Shown here piece after piece: positions 39,438 to 49,984 of a stretch of 64,000 nt of DNA (position 1 is its first letter; every line of letters starts with the position of its first letter). The notes beneath the pieces are model-generated. The model was not told the origin of the DNA. It did not search any database and saw only the letters and a list, made by a program, of their open reading frames with translations. The DNA is taken from the NCBI GenBank assembly GCA_022605405.1, contig JABYQQ010000004.1, forward strand, positions 1,798,001 to 1,862,000, written 5' to 3'. Source of the DNA: Earliella scabrosa. Its lineage: Eukaryota > Basidiomycota > Agaricomycetes > Polyporales > Polyporaceae. Position numbers and translations under genes: made by a program.

Positions 39438-39773
39438 ATGCAACCTCGACCATGTGTCGGAAGAGCGGGCACGGATGGGATACAGTTTGTTGAAGGTTGG
39501 CCTCGCTCTTTTCACATTCGAACTGACCGCATATCTACAGACTTCAAGTGCGACGACCTGCGCAAAACATCACCTCCCGATTTCTCTCGCTTCCTCCATC
39601 TCCTCCGCCGGCTGCCGAACGACGAGCTTCTGCCGCCATCCAAGTTGGCGCGTCAAATGGGCGTTGAGCCAGGTCTCTCAGAAGAGGTCTGGGACTATGA
39701 CTCGTACCACGCCCCACCCGGTTCCTTCTGCTGGCGACGATGCGATGGGTGTGGACGGCCCCCCGAGGGATGA
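39438..39773 (+). CDS. Hypothetical small protein, possibly degenerate
   Basis: Two possible exons (39438-39495 and 39541-39773, 45-bp intron) would encode about 96 residues. The second exon contains a coding-like helical stretch DFSRFLHLLRRLPNDELLPP, then SKLARQMGVEPGLSEEVWDY. Directly downstream, an overlapping frame (to 39846) encodes a very acidic tail (RLEDDEREDDDPD), and acidic GAC/GAG repeats continue to about 40,020. The two frames may belong to one gene broken by a frameshift or joined by an intron that I cannot place. I do not recognise the family. Confidence 0.3.
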   Translation: MQPRPCVGRAGTDGIQFVEGWPRSFHIRTDRISTDFKCDDLRKTSPPDFSRFLHLLRRLPNDELLPPSKLARQMGVEPGLSEEVWDYDSYHAPPGSFCWRRCDGCGRPPEG

Positions 39774-40203
39774 GCGCCTAGAAGACGACGAGAGGGAGGA
39801 TGACGATCCGGACGTAGTCGCGCGAGATACAGTAGCTGCGGATTAGAACGAGGAGGAGCACGACCCGGACGACCGAGCGACCAGACGAAGACGCTGACGA
39901 GGACGACAAGGCCGGTGACGAGGACGGCGACGAAGCACTGACGGACCTTCAAGTATGGACACGAGCGAGGGTGGTGGTAACGACCATGAATGAGGACACG
40001 AACGAGGACGACTCGACGAGTATGATATGTACGCTAACTACTAGGCTATCCAACATGATGCTTCGTGGCACCCTCCTTGGCGCAGTGAGGCCAACTATAA
40101 CAATGGTATGTACTGCTCACAAATGATCATCTATGTTCACACTTGCCTGCTTAGGCGTGAAATGGACGCTGCTGACCACCGTCCATCTGCGCAGATATAA
40201 AAC

Positions 40204-40320
40204 GTACACCATTCATCCGCGCGGGTGAATGGTGTACACAGCTGTTCATTTTCTCCGCGCGGCTGAACATTCCTGCCGGAGTATGTCCACCGTCTGTCCC
40301 GTCTGTTCACGAATGAACAG
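40204..40320. repeat. Cluster of three inverted repeats (hairpins)
   Basis: First, a 34-bp near-perfect palindrome at 40204-40237: arms GTACACCATTCA and TGAATGGTGTAC around a CCGCGCGG core with one T-G mismatch pair. Second, TGTTCA at 40243-40248 and TGAACA at 40264-40269 around another TCCGCGCGG core. Third, CTGTTCA-CGAA-TGAACAG at 40303-40320, a perfect 7-bp stem with a 4-base loop. All three share TTCA/TGAA arms. Non-coding as far as I can see. Confidence 0.85.
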
Positions 40321-40365
40321 GAGGACGTCAGTTCCCTGCCAGATGTACTCAGCACTGCTTCCACT

Positions 40366-41010
40366 GGCAGTACACTACCTCAGAGGCGGGCATCGTCTAC
40401 CTCAGCGTCGTTCAATCGCCATGCATGAAAGTGCCTGTGAACTGGAATCGCGTCGGGCATCTTCCAGAACGAGTTGGCGGGTCTATTTCTGTCCGAGCGG
40501 ATCGGACGATGGTCGTGCCCATCTTGCTGACCGGATACGGACGGTAGGGAAGTGGCAGTAAACCCCTGTCGGAATGGGACCCTCAAAGCTTTGGCCTCAT
40601 CGTCCCAGTTCGACCTTGCTTCAGGAGTGTCACACAGGCGCGGCTTCTCACGTTTGCAACGTGCAAATCCCGAGTCTGTAGGCGCTCAAGCCTCCCTTCC
40701 CGATCTCACGTAGCTGGCCTGCTCTGAGAGTCACAAGTTCCGGGGTCATGAAGATTCATAAGCGGGCTCGAAGGTAAGTTCAAATCCATATCAGCGAGCG
40801 CAGCTGTCGCAACGTATGGATATCAGCATGACTGGAGTCAGCCTTTGCCCTTGTATTCCGTCGCAGTCGGTCAACCGCAGTGGGTTCTCCGGCCCTCCAT
40901 GTCGGTAGAATGGAAGATAAGAGTCGATGTTGTGAGAGCTACTCCATATGATATCATGAATGAGCTTACGCTTTGTCCTCTCTGTACAGCCGGCCTGGGA
41001 AACTCCCGGA
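40366..41010. repeat. Diverged segmental duplication, copy B
   Basis: Homologous to 36,481-36,940 (copy A), with an extra ~200 bp at about 40,577-40,785. On the minus strand near 41,150-40,960 an exon-like frame encodes DDCSHCQKTFACQMARKG and ends at a GTAAGC donor. The corresponding part of copy A keeps that donor but not the cysteine frame. This may be a relic of a small zinc-finger-type gene, which is inference. Confidence 0.8.
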
Positions 41011-41705
41011 ATGTCTTCCAGCTCGGGGTTTCCCTTCCGGGCCATTTGACATGCGAACGTCTTCTGACAATGGCTGCAATCGTCCACCGTGTTGAGGATG
41101 TTGATATTCGCACATCGATCGCCCCTGGAGGTGGACCGTGTTGACCTAGTCATCCGGCTCCTGGGCCCTATCTATCTCTTTATTGCTCCCCAAGGCACGT
41201 GCGCTTCGTCCGTCGTTCTCTTCGAAGCTGATAGTTCTTATTTTGATTGATCATAGCTGCTGCTCGTCGGGCGAAGGAACCGATTGTGATATGATCTCGG
41301 GTATCGCGGAGAGAACGCCGAATGGAAGTGAGTCCGCTCTCGAAGCCTCGTGTGAGAGAGAGAGCCGTGCGCTGACCCCCGTAGGCCACCACTAGCGGTG
41401 ACTAATGCGATTGAGATATTCATAACATCGGCTGCCTGTCAGGGTCGAAGCAGTTACGGGCTCATGGCATCAAGGACATCGCCTCCGGCACAAGCAGGAA
41501 ACAGAAAGGATTTCGTCTTACTGTCAGTGACCGAAAGTCCGGTTCGACATTCCGCAGCGGCTCCCACTGGTCAGTGGTCTGCCGTACAGGGAGTTCGTAT
41601 TCTCTCAGACTATCTGTGGGTGTACTTCATCTCAGCTGAAGTTCGACAGAGTTCGAAACTGTCTATATAAGTGAGATGCGAGGGTGCACTCGCCCCTAGC
41701 TCATC
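41011..41705. other. Intergenic region
   Basis: No gene is supported. The ~45 bp before 41706 contain TCTATATAAG (about 41,661-41,670), a TATA box for the downstream DUF6534-like gene. Confidence 0.45.
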
Positions 41706-43418
41706 ATGGACCCCATTGCTGCACAAGTCCTCGCAAACTTCGACCGCAGCACCATCGGTGTTGGCTACCTAGGTGTCGTGTTCTCCACTCTGTACGTACC
41801 GAACTGACAGCGCATAATGTAACCCGGCGCTCACTTTTCATGGGGATTTAGGATATATGGAGTCACCTGTATCCAGGCGGTTCAATACTTCCGTTCCTCT
41901 AGGAGCAGCACGGACCCCTGGTTTTTGCGAACCTTCGTGCGTTGTCTATACTCACGTCGTATGCTCAACGTCTCTGAGAGCTTCATCCAGGTCGCTGCGA
42001 TTTGGTGCGTTGCTCAGCATCTCCTTGGAGCAGCTCAATTGATGTGCGTGTACTAGGTTTCTCGACAGCCTCCACCAAGCCATGGTCATCCATTGTTACT
42101 ACGAGTACTTGATCACAAGCTGGGGAATACCGGAGAGGCTACTCTTCATCGTCTGGTATGTGTGATATGTGTCGCTTCGACTAGCTCACCTCCGAACCAT
42201 CGTAGGTCGTTGACGGTGAGCAGGGCATGTTGCAACCAAGAGAGGACTGACGTGAACGGTCGCGATTTTGTTCAACACAGGGTAGCTTGTTTGTCAATGT
42301 GAGTTATAACTTGTACATCGTTATCTTCGTCGGCGGTACTTAGCAGGTTGCAGTCTTGTGTCTTTATCCTGATACGATGGTGAGTATCTTTATGTCATAT
42401 ATCCTGTCGTCGTGCCACTCATTCCCATTCCCCTTTCTCTCTAGCTTCTTTCTTCGCCGAATCTGGCTTTGTAAGTCCTGAGATGTTCCTGTCGATAAGT
42501 GTTCATGCTCACGAGTCGACAGTAAGCCATAATGCCTTCCTCACCATCGCTTTGGTACGGTTATTGTCTGGGTCTACCCATATGTAGCACTCACTGGCAC
42601 TTATGGGGCGTCAGGGAGTCCTTGCACTAGCTCGATTCGGTGAGCATCTGGTTCATGTTCTGTCAGGCATCTATAGTATCCGTTCTCACCGTGACTTTTA
42701 GTGATGAGTCTCGGTAAGCGATCATCTCGGATCAAACCTTGACTCTGGACAAGTCTTATCCGAAATGCAGTGTACTCTGGCATTGTGTGAGTATAGCAAA
42801 AGTCACGATGTTTCTGGTCTTAGGGCTAAACATACTACCCCCAGTGCGCGCTACAGTCTTCTCATCGAGGCCAACACTGAATCTGAGGTATAGCGTCCAT
42901 GACAATACGTTAGTTCAATGCTCATACTAGTACGCATCCCAGATTGTGGGCAAATACACAATGTCTCTGGAAGTCGCCACGAACGTGATGTACACGACGA
43001 CGCTCGTGTTCTATCTCGTGGGTCGCCGCGGTCGCTCGTCTGTTCCAAGTTAGGTGAACCTTGTGACTTGTAGTGCCTATGGCTTAGATTATTCGACCAG
43101 GACCGAAAGCACTATAACCAGGATCATTGCCCTTGTCGTTAGCACGAGTATGCTCTCTGTGTGCGTGGAACCTGGCTTCTTGGGACTCAATATACTTACA
43201 CGGCTGACTCGGTTCGCATATTGCCACAGCTTCATCGCAATCGGTGACCTAGTCGCGGTATGGTTATACATCTCAGGTGGAGCTCGACACCTGTCACTGA
43301 CGAATTTCCGTAGTACACTGTTGCCCCCACAAAGCTATACATCATCTTCTTCGAGTTCATCCTCGAGACAGTGGACGCCAACGCTGCGCTGACGGCGCTT
43401 GCTTCGCCCCGCATTTGA
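41706..43418 (+). CDS. DUF6534-like multi-pass membrane protein (possibly decaying)
   Basis: Unknown function; a large family of Agaricomycete seven-helix membrane proteins. The ATG at 41706 starts MDPIAAQVLANFDRSTIG and helix 1 (VGYLGVVFSTL). It is spliced to IYGVTCIQAVQYFRSSRSST, DPWFLRTF and FLDSLHQAMVIHCYYEYLI, all family-typical. Later exons give FFLRRIWLLSHNAFLTIAL, a segment VATNVMYTTTLVFYL, TRTESTITRIIALVVSTSML and a last exon KLYIIFFEFILE...ANAALTALASPRI ending at 43418. Many small introns are needed (at least eight). Around 42,205-42,260 no canonical join was found between the SLT and VAILFN segments, and several mid-gene segments have weak similarity, so it may be a pseudogene. Confidence 0.5.
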
Positions 43419-44200
43419 TCCGAACTCCGGCGGAGACGAGCGGAGATTGCTCGGATGAGTAGCACCACTGTCTATCGGCGCTCTAATATTGTAAGAGGAG
43501 CAAGCGTACCCGGGGCCCGACGACGTGACCAACTACACCCACTAACGCCAATTGTGCAGGCCGTGTGGGTCAGTCAATGCGTCCCACCTACTGGGCAGTC
43601 TAAATACCGGATCATGCGCGCGCTGCTGACAGGACTACTCTGCCAGGGCAAAGCCCGGTGACCGGTCTTCGGGCAACTCTGCCCTGTTGATCGTAGTTTT
43701 CCGAAACAAACAGGGTGCAATAACCAACGTACGCGCAGCTTTCTCGCTGTTGTAGCAATATAAGGTGGATGATTCAGCATCGATGAGTTCCGATGTTGGC
43801 TCAATCTGCATCAAGCTGTGAGTGCGTAGTCCTCCGAGTCCGAGATCATCGCAATACACTCTTGAGTCTTGGCACACCGTATCGTTCATGCCTGCGTTGA
43901 CCTTGCACACATCACATTCAGTCCCAGGTATCGGCAATTACCAAGCTCTTGTTGCTCAAGCTGCCTCGTCCAGGTACCACAAGCAGGGTATGTAGGTACA
44001 AATCTCAAGAGCCTCGATTTATCAGCTAACAAGGTGACCCCACATACATCCCGAAGCCGGAAGGTGTACGTACGCCCTTCTCTCGCCTTGCCACTCATCC
44101 AGCCGTCAATCTATGACCTATAAAGGCTGGCAATGTCGTATCCTCACTCCATCGTCCCGCCTTATAAGTCACAACCCATAACCACATCGCTCTTGACAAG
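43419..44200. other. Intergenic region with glutathione transferase promoter
   Basis: No gene is seen. TATAAAGG at about 44,119-44,126 lies 75-82 bp upstream of the glutathione transferase ATG. Confidence 0.45.
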
Positions 44201-45073
44201 ATGTCGCATGGAAAGCAGTTCACCCTCTACACCCACGGTAGTGGCCCAAACGGGTGGTGTGTTCTGTCTTTCAGTGCTCCAATTCTGCCCCGCGCACTCA
44301 CCTCTTTCCTCTTTCGCAGGAAAGCTGCATTCGTGCTCGAGGAGCTTGGCCTCTCCTACGAGCCCGTCTACCTCAACTTCGACAAGGGTGAGCATAAGGT
44401 GCCCCCGCACACGCAGTATAACCCGAACGGGCGCATCCCGACGCTCATCGATCACCACAATGGCGACTTCGCGATCTGGGAGTCCAACGCGATCATCCTC
44501 TACCTCGTCGACAAGTACGACACCCAGAAGAAGCTGACTGTCACGGACGAGAAGGACAAGTACTCGCTCATCCAATGGCTCTTCTTCCAGGCCTCCGGGC
44601 AAGGGTGCGTCTCGCGTCTCGCGCCTCGCTCAATCCTACGCCGACGCTGACCCACACACGCTCACACAGCCCGTATTTCGGGCAGGCGGTGTGGTTCATG
44701 AGGATTCACCCCGAGAGGGTCCCGAGCGCGGCAGAACGGTACCAGAAGGAGACGCAGCGCGTGATCTCGGTGCTCGACGGTGTTCTCGCTAAGTCGCCCT
44801 CTGGCTGGCTCGTCGGCGGCAAACCCACAGTCGCCGACCTGTCGTTCATCCCGTGGAATCGTGGGGCGCTGATCTATATCCTCAAGGACGTGGAGGGAGT
44901 CGACATTCAGAAGCAGTACCCCGCGTTCTATGCGTGAGTCTGGGTTGCGCAACTCCACTGTGACTTGGCATGGTGCTGATGACGCGTCCAGATGGCACGA
45001 GAAGCTCTGTGAACGCGAGCCGGTCAAGAGGCTTCTCGAGCTCCAGGCGAACCTCATGAAGCAGCAACAGTGA
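44201..45073 (+). CDS. Glutathione S-transferase, Ure2p-like class
   Basis: Conjugates or reduces electrophiles with glutathione; cytosolic. Four exons (44201-44256, 44320-44604, 44670-44933, 44992-45073) join in frame to about 228 residues, the usual size. The thioredoxin-like N-domain has FTLYTHGSGPNGWKAAFVLE, LGLSYEPVYLNF, NPNGRIPTLIDH and WESNAIILYLVDKYD (glutathione-binding ES pair). The helical C-domain has QWLFFQASGQGPYFGQAVWF, WLVGGKPTVADLSFIPW and the end WHEKLCEREPVKRLLEL. All introns are 55-65 bp. Start at 44201 follows a TATA box. Confidence 0.92.
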
Positions 45074-45423
45074 AGCAGCATATTATCAGACGCGAGCGAA
45101 GGTGTTGAAGCTCATCCAGTGCTGACAGTCCCACACAACCGTCCCCCACGCTGCTCTTGTATAACCGTTGTGATCAATGTAGTTTTTCGATCCCCTCAAG
45201 TGCAAGTTGCGATCAGCCCTCTGAAATATATCATGATCGGCGTAAACGAGTTAACAATCACTTAGTACACTGGTAAGCGACCGAAATCTCCGAGTCTCGA
45301 AGACCGACCACTTGTACAGGCCTCAAGCTTCCAGTCTTTTTGGGATACCACCTACGGTTAGGCAGTCAGTCACGCCAGTGGGGAGTGACGCGTCCCGGTT
45401 AACCTGAATGCTTCAAATATATC
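45074..45423. other. Intergenic region left of the retrotransposon
   Basis: Terminator region of the glutathione transferase gene; no gene. The last five bases (ATATC, 45419-45423) form the left target-site duplication of the LTR element. Confidence 0.6.
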
Positions 45424-46208
45424 TGTAACGTGTGCGATATCCCTGGAATAGAAACAAATACTATCTCTATAAAGGGTCAACCGCAAATGTGTGCGAGGGT
45501 CTAGTCTTCTCGTTGCTGGAAGGGGAAGGATGGGTAGTGTGGGTGTGTGGAGTAAATGGGATAAAGGATCGAATGGAAAAGAATGTGTACTACGAAGAAA
45601 TGTGTCAGGTATGCGTAAGGACTCGCCTATGCTGTCCGCAAGCACTCGGAACGAGGGGCACTCGCTCGACGACGCGTTCGACGAGCTCCTCCACTGGGCG
45701 TCTACCGACGATGCGGGTGCACGAAGACTTGTTCTCCGGAGGCTGGTAGTTGGCTCCGGCGAGTTGCGCTACTGGTCCAATGGGTTCTCCAGGGTCTTGG
45801 GATGTCCGAGTTGCAGGTTCGCGGGACAGGAAAGAATGAGGCGGAGTTCGACGTGGCGTTCGACGACGCGCGCGAGGTTCGGCGAGACAGAGCACTTCGA
45901 CTAAGGGTCGCGGTGGATGTCCGCAGGTCGCAGGGAGTTCGCAGAAACAAGAGGTAGTGAACGCGGTCGCGGGTCGCAGCAAGAGATGGAAACGATGGGG
46001 TCGCGGTTCTATTCGACGAGATGGTCGCGGTCGCGGTACAAGCTATGCTCTAGAGCGTCTAAACTACCGTCTATGGTACGCTTCGCCGAACGAACTCGGC
46101 TACGCCTCGACTAACCTTTGAACCTATGCTCGACGATCCTACCACGCACGGTGCCAGAAGAGCCGCGATTGGCTGGTTCTACGTCCAGGCGCAACAGACA
46201 TCGTTACA
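45424..46208 (-). repeat. 3' LTR (left copy)
   Basis: 785 bp, TGTAAC...GTTACA. Reading along it beside the other LTR at 49195-49979 I found no difference. Confidence 0.92.
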
Positions 46209-46217
46209 TCTCCCCCC
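46209..46217 (-). other. Polypurine tract of the LTR element
   Basis: On the minus strand GGGGGGAGA abuts the LTR directly, the expected place for the plus-strand primer of reverse transcription. It supports the minus orientation. Confidence 0.75.
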
Positions 46218-46689
46218 GACAAAAATCTTGACCGTCCTCGGTCTTGACTGGGAAGCGACTTTGCGGTGGGCAAGTTGTAGGCGACATGGTCCCGCTTCGA
46301 GGAACTGAACCGCGGTGATTCGACGACTCAGGTACGAGTGGCTTGCGGGTGACGGATGAAGGTATCGATGTCGATCAATGATGGCGATTTAGATGCGGCT
46401 CCTCGGTGACAGCTCGACGCTCATCGATATCCAGGTCTTGTGTGACGACCGTTCGACGACAGTGACTTGCCTGTGGTAGCGCGACCGACTCGAGGGCTTG
46501 ACAACGGATGAGAGCTGCTGCAACTCGGCTGGCTGCTCACGGACTCGACTGCTTGCTGGAGGACTCGTTGCTCGACAGACTTCAACGAGCGACCGGATGT
46601 TGAGACGAAGGGAAAGGGATGTAGAGGCTGACTAAATGAGTGACTAGCGCAGGAAGGAACGGGAACGGCAGCGACGGCTAGCGGAAATG

Positions 46690-48408
46690 TTAGTCTAGAC
46701 GTTCAAGTAAATACCATTCGAAAGGCTGCGTTGCACTGGATCTGTTTGCGCGCGGGCTTGCCTCGACGACCGAATGGACAAGTGCGACTTCAGGGCTCGT
46801 GGGATGGACGGGAGGATGGTGGCTAGTACCACTTGCTGCCTGCTCCGGGAAGAGGGCCGCTAACTGCTCAGGGGACAGCTGCACGGGTATCTTCAGGATG
46901 CGCTGCGCGATCCGTTCGACGACCTCCTCAGATGCGATCGGGGGGGCTCCCCTGTCTTGCGAGTACTGAGAGTCACTATCGGCGGGTGTTCGCACATCGC
47001 ACGGCGCGACGAGAGGCTTCCGAGGGCTGCCTGGGGGCGATGGAGGACTGCTCCGTGTAACGGCGACCTGCTCGCTCGGCTTGCGGAGCCTCCACTCGGG
47101 TACTGGGTTGACGACGAGCTGGTTGCTCAAGAGCGGCTGATCGACCTGGACAGGTGCGTCCGTCGGCGGAGAGACTTGATGGTAGGGCCATGGCTCGGAC
47201 TCGTGTGCGTGTTCAGCAGGACGCGGCTGCTCGTCGAAGTGCCAGTGGGCTTGAGATACAGGTGACAGCTCTCTAGGAGCGCGCCGCTCCGGTTCGATCG
47301 AAGCTCGACGATCCGACGATGCTCGTCGACGCTCGAGCTCTCGATGACTTGCAGCTTCTTGAGGATTTCGGCGACGCCACTCCAAGACGCGCTCACGCAT
47401 GGTGCGACCTGGGAGACTACGCGGGACAAAACGACCGCTCGGCAGAATGACCTGACCGTCCGCATTCCGCGCACATCGACCGGCTGTGATGTCGGCGGCG
47501 ACGGCGGGGCAGCTCCTGATATAGCACTTCGGTGCTCCACAGTAGTGGCACTCGTCGACGACAAGCGTGTTCGCCGACACGAAGGGAACCATCTTGGGAA
47601 CATTGTCTGCAGCTGACTCGGTGGATTCGACTCGAGCAGGATCGGCGGGTAATGAGGTTGCGAGGACGTTAGGCTGGGTGGGAAGGGCCGTAGCACGAGG
47701 ATTCACTGGTGGCTCGCGCGCGACAGGCACGTCGGGCTCACCTGATGGTTGGAGCGGGGTGGGACACATGACGCTCGACTCGTCTCTGGGCAGGAACACA
47801 CCGGCCGCAAACGCTTGCAGTACAAAAACGGCGGCATCGTGTAGCTCGGCTAACGAGAAGGTGTCCGTGAGATGGCGATCGGGGAATTTGAGGCGTAGAC
47901 GGCGAGAGAGCTGTCGGCGAAACCTAGAGTTGATGGGGAACGACCGGGCGAAGAGACGACCCTGTTCGGCGAGTCCTAGCTCGTCCTTCTGGCGCAGGTA
48001 GCTGGAGATCCGGTAGAACGCGCGATAGAACTCGCCATACTCCTGGAGAGTCTCGATGTCTTGATCCTGGGAGGACTCGACGAGACGTAGGAGGTCTCTG
48101 TAAACAAACTTCCTCTCGGCTCGGACTTCTGGGTACAGGGACACGACTGCCGCACGAAATTCGGAGAAGGTCACGCTCGACTTCGGCGACCATTCTGGCA
48201 ACGACGTCCACAGCTCTTCAACCTCGTAGGGAACATATCGGCCGGTGAACCGCTTGCGATCCACGTCGGGAACTTGCGACCGCTCGAAGATGAACTCGAG
48301 ATCGTCGAAGAACCGATTGATGGTCTGCGGGTATAGCGGGTCGAATGATGGGGCTTTCGCGCTTCTGGGAAGTGGTAGTGCTGGCGGCGGGGTGGATGTG
48401 GACGACAT
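46690..48408 (-). CDS. Gag-like protein of the LTR element
   Basis: About 572 residues from the ATG at 48408 (a GTG-started extension begins at 48426). The N-terminal half is helical and capsid-like: TINRFFDDLEFIFERS, FTGRYVPYEVEELW, FSEFRAAVVSLYPEV, ETLQEYGEFYRAFYRIS, RSFPINSRFRRQLSRR. At about residue 285 lies CHYCGAPKCYIRSC, with the spacing of a retroviral zinc knuckle but Cys where His is normal. The C-terminal half is proline-, arginine- and serine-rich and ends in a conserved-looking PFEWYLLERLD. The protein probably packages element RNA. No pol frame follows in the 480 bp to the LTR. Confidence 0.85.
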   Translation of the reverse strand: MSSTSTPPPALPLPRSAKAPSFDPLYPQTINRFFDDLEFIFERSQVPDVDRKRFTGRYVPYEVEELWTSLPEWSPKSSVTFSEFRAAVVSLYPEVRAERKFVYRDLLRLVESSQDQDIETLQEYGEFYRAFYRISSYLRQKDELGLAEQGRLFARSFPINSRFRRQLSRRLRLKFPDRHLTDTFSLAELHDAAVFVLQAFAAGVFLPRDESSVMCPTPLQPSGEPDVPVAREPPVNPRATALPTQPNVLATSLPADPARVESTESAADNVPKMVPFVSANTLVVDECHYCGAPKCYIRSCPAVAADITAGRCARNADGQVILPSGRFVPRSLPGRTMRERVLEWRRRNPQEAASHRELERRRASSDRRASIEPERRAPRELSPVSQAHWHFDEQPRPAEHAHESEPWPYHQVSPPTDAPVQVDQPLLSNQLVVNPVPEWRLRKPSEQVAVTRSSPPSPPGSPRKPLVAPCDVRTPADSDSQYSQDRGAPPIASEEVVERIAQRILKIPVQLSPEQLAALFPEQAASGTSHHPPVHPTSPEVALVHSVVEASPRANRSSATQPFEWYLLERLD

Positions 48409-49174
48409 GGTAGCTGAGCTTCGCACTCGACGAACTAGGACGGGGGCCTGAGACGGCGGATGTGACGTCCGACACAGCGCGGACTCGATTCGGACTTGAT
48501 TCTCGACGGCTCTTCGGACCTTGACGAAGGGCCGCTTGAGTGCTCGACGAGCTGCTCAGTTTGCGTGGTAGACTCGACTCGACGAGCTCTGCGCCGGTTG
48601 AACTTGACAGCCTGCTCGACAGCGGCTCGGCGAACGGCTATATGAGAACTCGATGAGATCCTCGTTTGGTCCACTGGGCTGTTGTAACTTCGTCCGACCG
48701 ATGACCGGGACTTTGACCGTAATAGATCCCTAGCTGACGACAGGCTAGAGAGGCGTCGGAGAATTCCTCGGACTGGACAACCCGCCGGTCGTGACTCTAG
48801 GCGAAGCTCAAAGATTTGCCTCCGCGCTTCGACTACGGATGCACTCGGCTCGGGGTGGCTTGGAAGATCGACGGCTACTGGTGGACTCGACAAGCGATTG
48901 AAATGCAATGGGAGGCGACTTCGAGATGACAGAGTTACTTGACGAACCGGTAGAACTCGGGTGGGTCAGGGTGCAGCGGGTTGGGCTCGATTTGGCTCGA
49001 CTTGGCTCCTGATACTGAGCGGGCTGGACTGCTTGACTTGCTGCTTCTGCTCGACAGGATGGGGACGGGAACGACGGAGAAAAGAAACGAATACAAATGC
49101 GATAGAGAGCGGGGACAGAGTGCACAAGAACGTACGCAAAGCCAAGAGTAAGCAACGAAGGTGGGACTAGAGAC
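48409..49174 (-). other. Leader region of the LTR element
   Basis: Untranslated leader between the primer-site candidate and gag (minus strand). It contains many CTCGAC/GACTCGA repeats and no ORF that I would call a gene. Confidence 0.55.
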
Positions 49175-49192
49175 CCCTCGCGGTGGGCTCCA
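49175..49192 (-). other. Primer-binding-site candidate
   Basis: On the minus strand TGGAGCCCACCGCGAGG begins two bases inside the right LTR. TGG is complementary to the CCA end of a tRNA, so this is where a primer-binding site is expected. The tRNA was not identified. Confidence 0.5.
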
Positions 49193-49194
49193 AA

Positions 49195-49979
49195 TGTAAC
49201 GTGTGCGATATCCCTGGAATAGAAACAAATACTATCTCTATAAAGGGTCAACCGCAAATGTGTGCGAGGGTCTAGTCTTCTCGTTGCTGGAAGGGGAAGG
49301 ATGGGTAGTGTGGGTGTGTGGAGTAAATGGGATAAAGGATCGAATGGAAAAGAATGTGTACTACGAAGAAATGTGTCAGGTATGCGTAAGGACTCGCCTA
49401 TGCTGTCCGCAAGCACTCGGAACGAGGGGCACTCGCTCGACGACGCGTTCGACGAGCTCCTCCACTGGGCGTCTACCGACGATGCGGGTGCACGAAGACT
49501 TGTTCTCCGGAGGCTGGTAGTTGGCTCCGGCGAGTTGCGCTACTGGTCCAATGGGTTCTCCAGGGTCTTGGGATGTCCGAGTTGCAGGTTCGCGGGACAG
49601 GAAAGAATGAGGCGGAGTTCGACGTGGCGTTCGACGACGCGCGCGAGGTTCGGCGAGACAGAGCACTTCGACTAAGGGTCGCGGTGGATGTCCGCAGGTC
49701 GCAGGGAGTTCGCAGAAACAAGAGGTAGTGAACGCGGTCGCGGGTCGCAGCAAGAGATGGAAACGATGGGGTCGCGGTTCTATTCGACGAGATGGTCGCG
49801 GTCGCGGTACAAGCTATGCTCTAGAGCGTCTAAACTACCGTCTATGGTACGCTTCGCCGAACGAACTCGGCTACGCCTCGACTAACCTTTGAACCTATGC
49901 TCGACGATCCTACCACGCACGGTGCCAGAAGAGCCGCGATTGGCTGGTTCTACGTCCAGGCGCAACAGACATCGTTACA
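49195..49979 (-). repeat. 5' LTR (right copy)
   Basis: 785 bp, same sequence as 45424-46208 as far as I can read. In minus orientation it holds the element promoter. Confidence 0.92.
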
Positions 49980-49984
49980 ATATC

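Larger units (their letters stand above)
45424..49979 (-). mobile_element. Non-autonomous LTR retrotransposon (TR-GAG type)
   Basis: Two 785-bp direct repeats bound a 2,986-bp interior. Each LTR starts TGTAAC and ends GTTACA, and the whole is flanked by ATATC on both sides (45419-45423 and 49980-49984). A purine-rich tract (minus strand, next to the left LTR) and a TGG-starting primer-site candidate (next to the right LTR) both place the element in minus orientation. The only long ORF encodes a Gag-like protein; no protease, reverse transcriptase, RNase H or integrase frame is present. It therefore depends on another element for mobility. Family relationship (Ty3/Gypsy-like) is inferred from the Gag architecture. 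Confidence 0.9.

Noticed and set aside
40204..40320. Possible CRISPR-like array
   Set aside because: The units are hairpins of different length with no regular spacers, and the organism is a eukaryote.
45432..45904. Plus-strand ORFs present identically in both LTRs
   Set aside because: They are identical only because the LTRs are identical; they run opposite to the element and have no domain.
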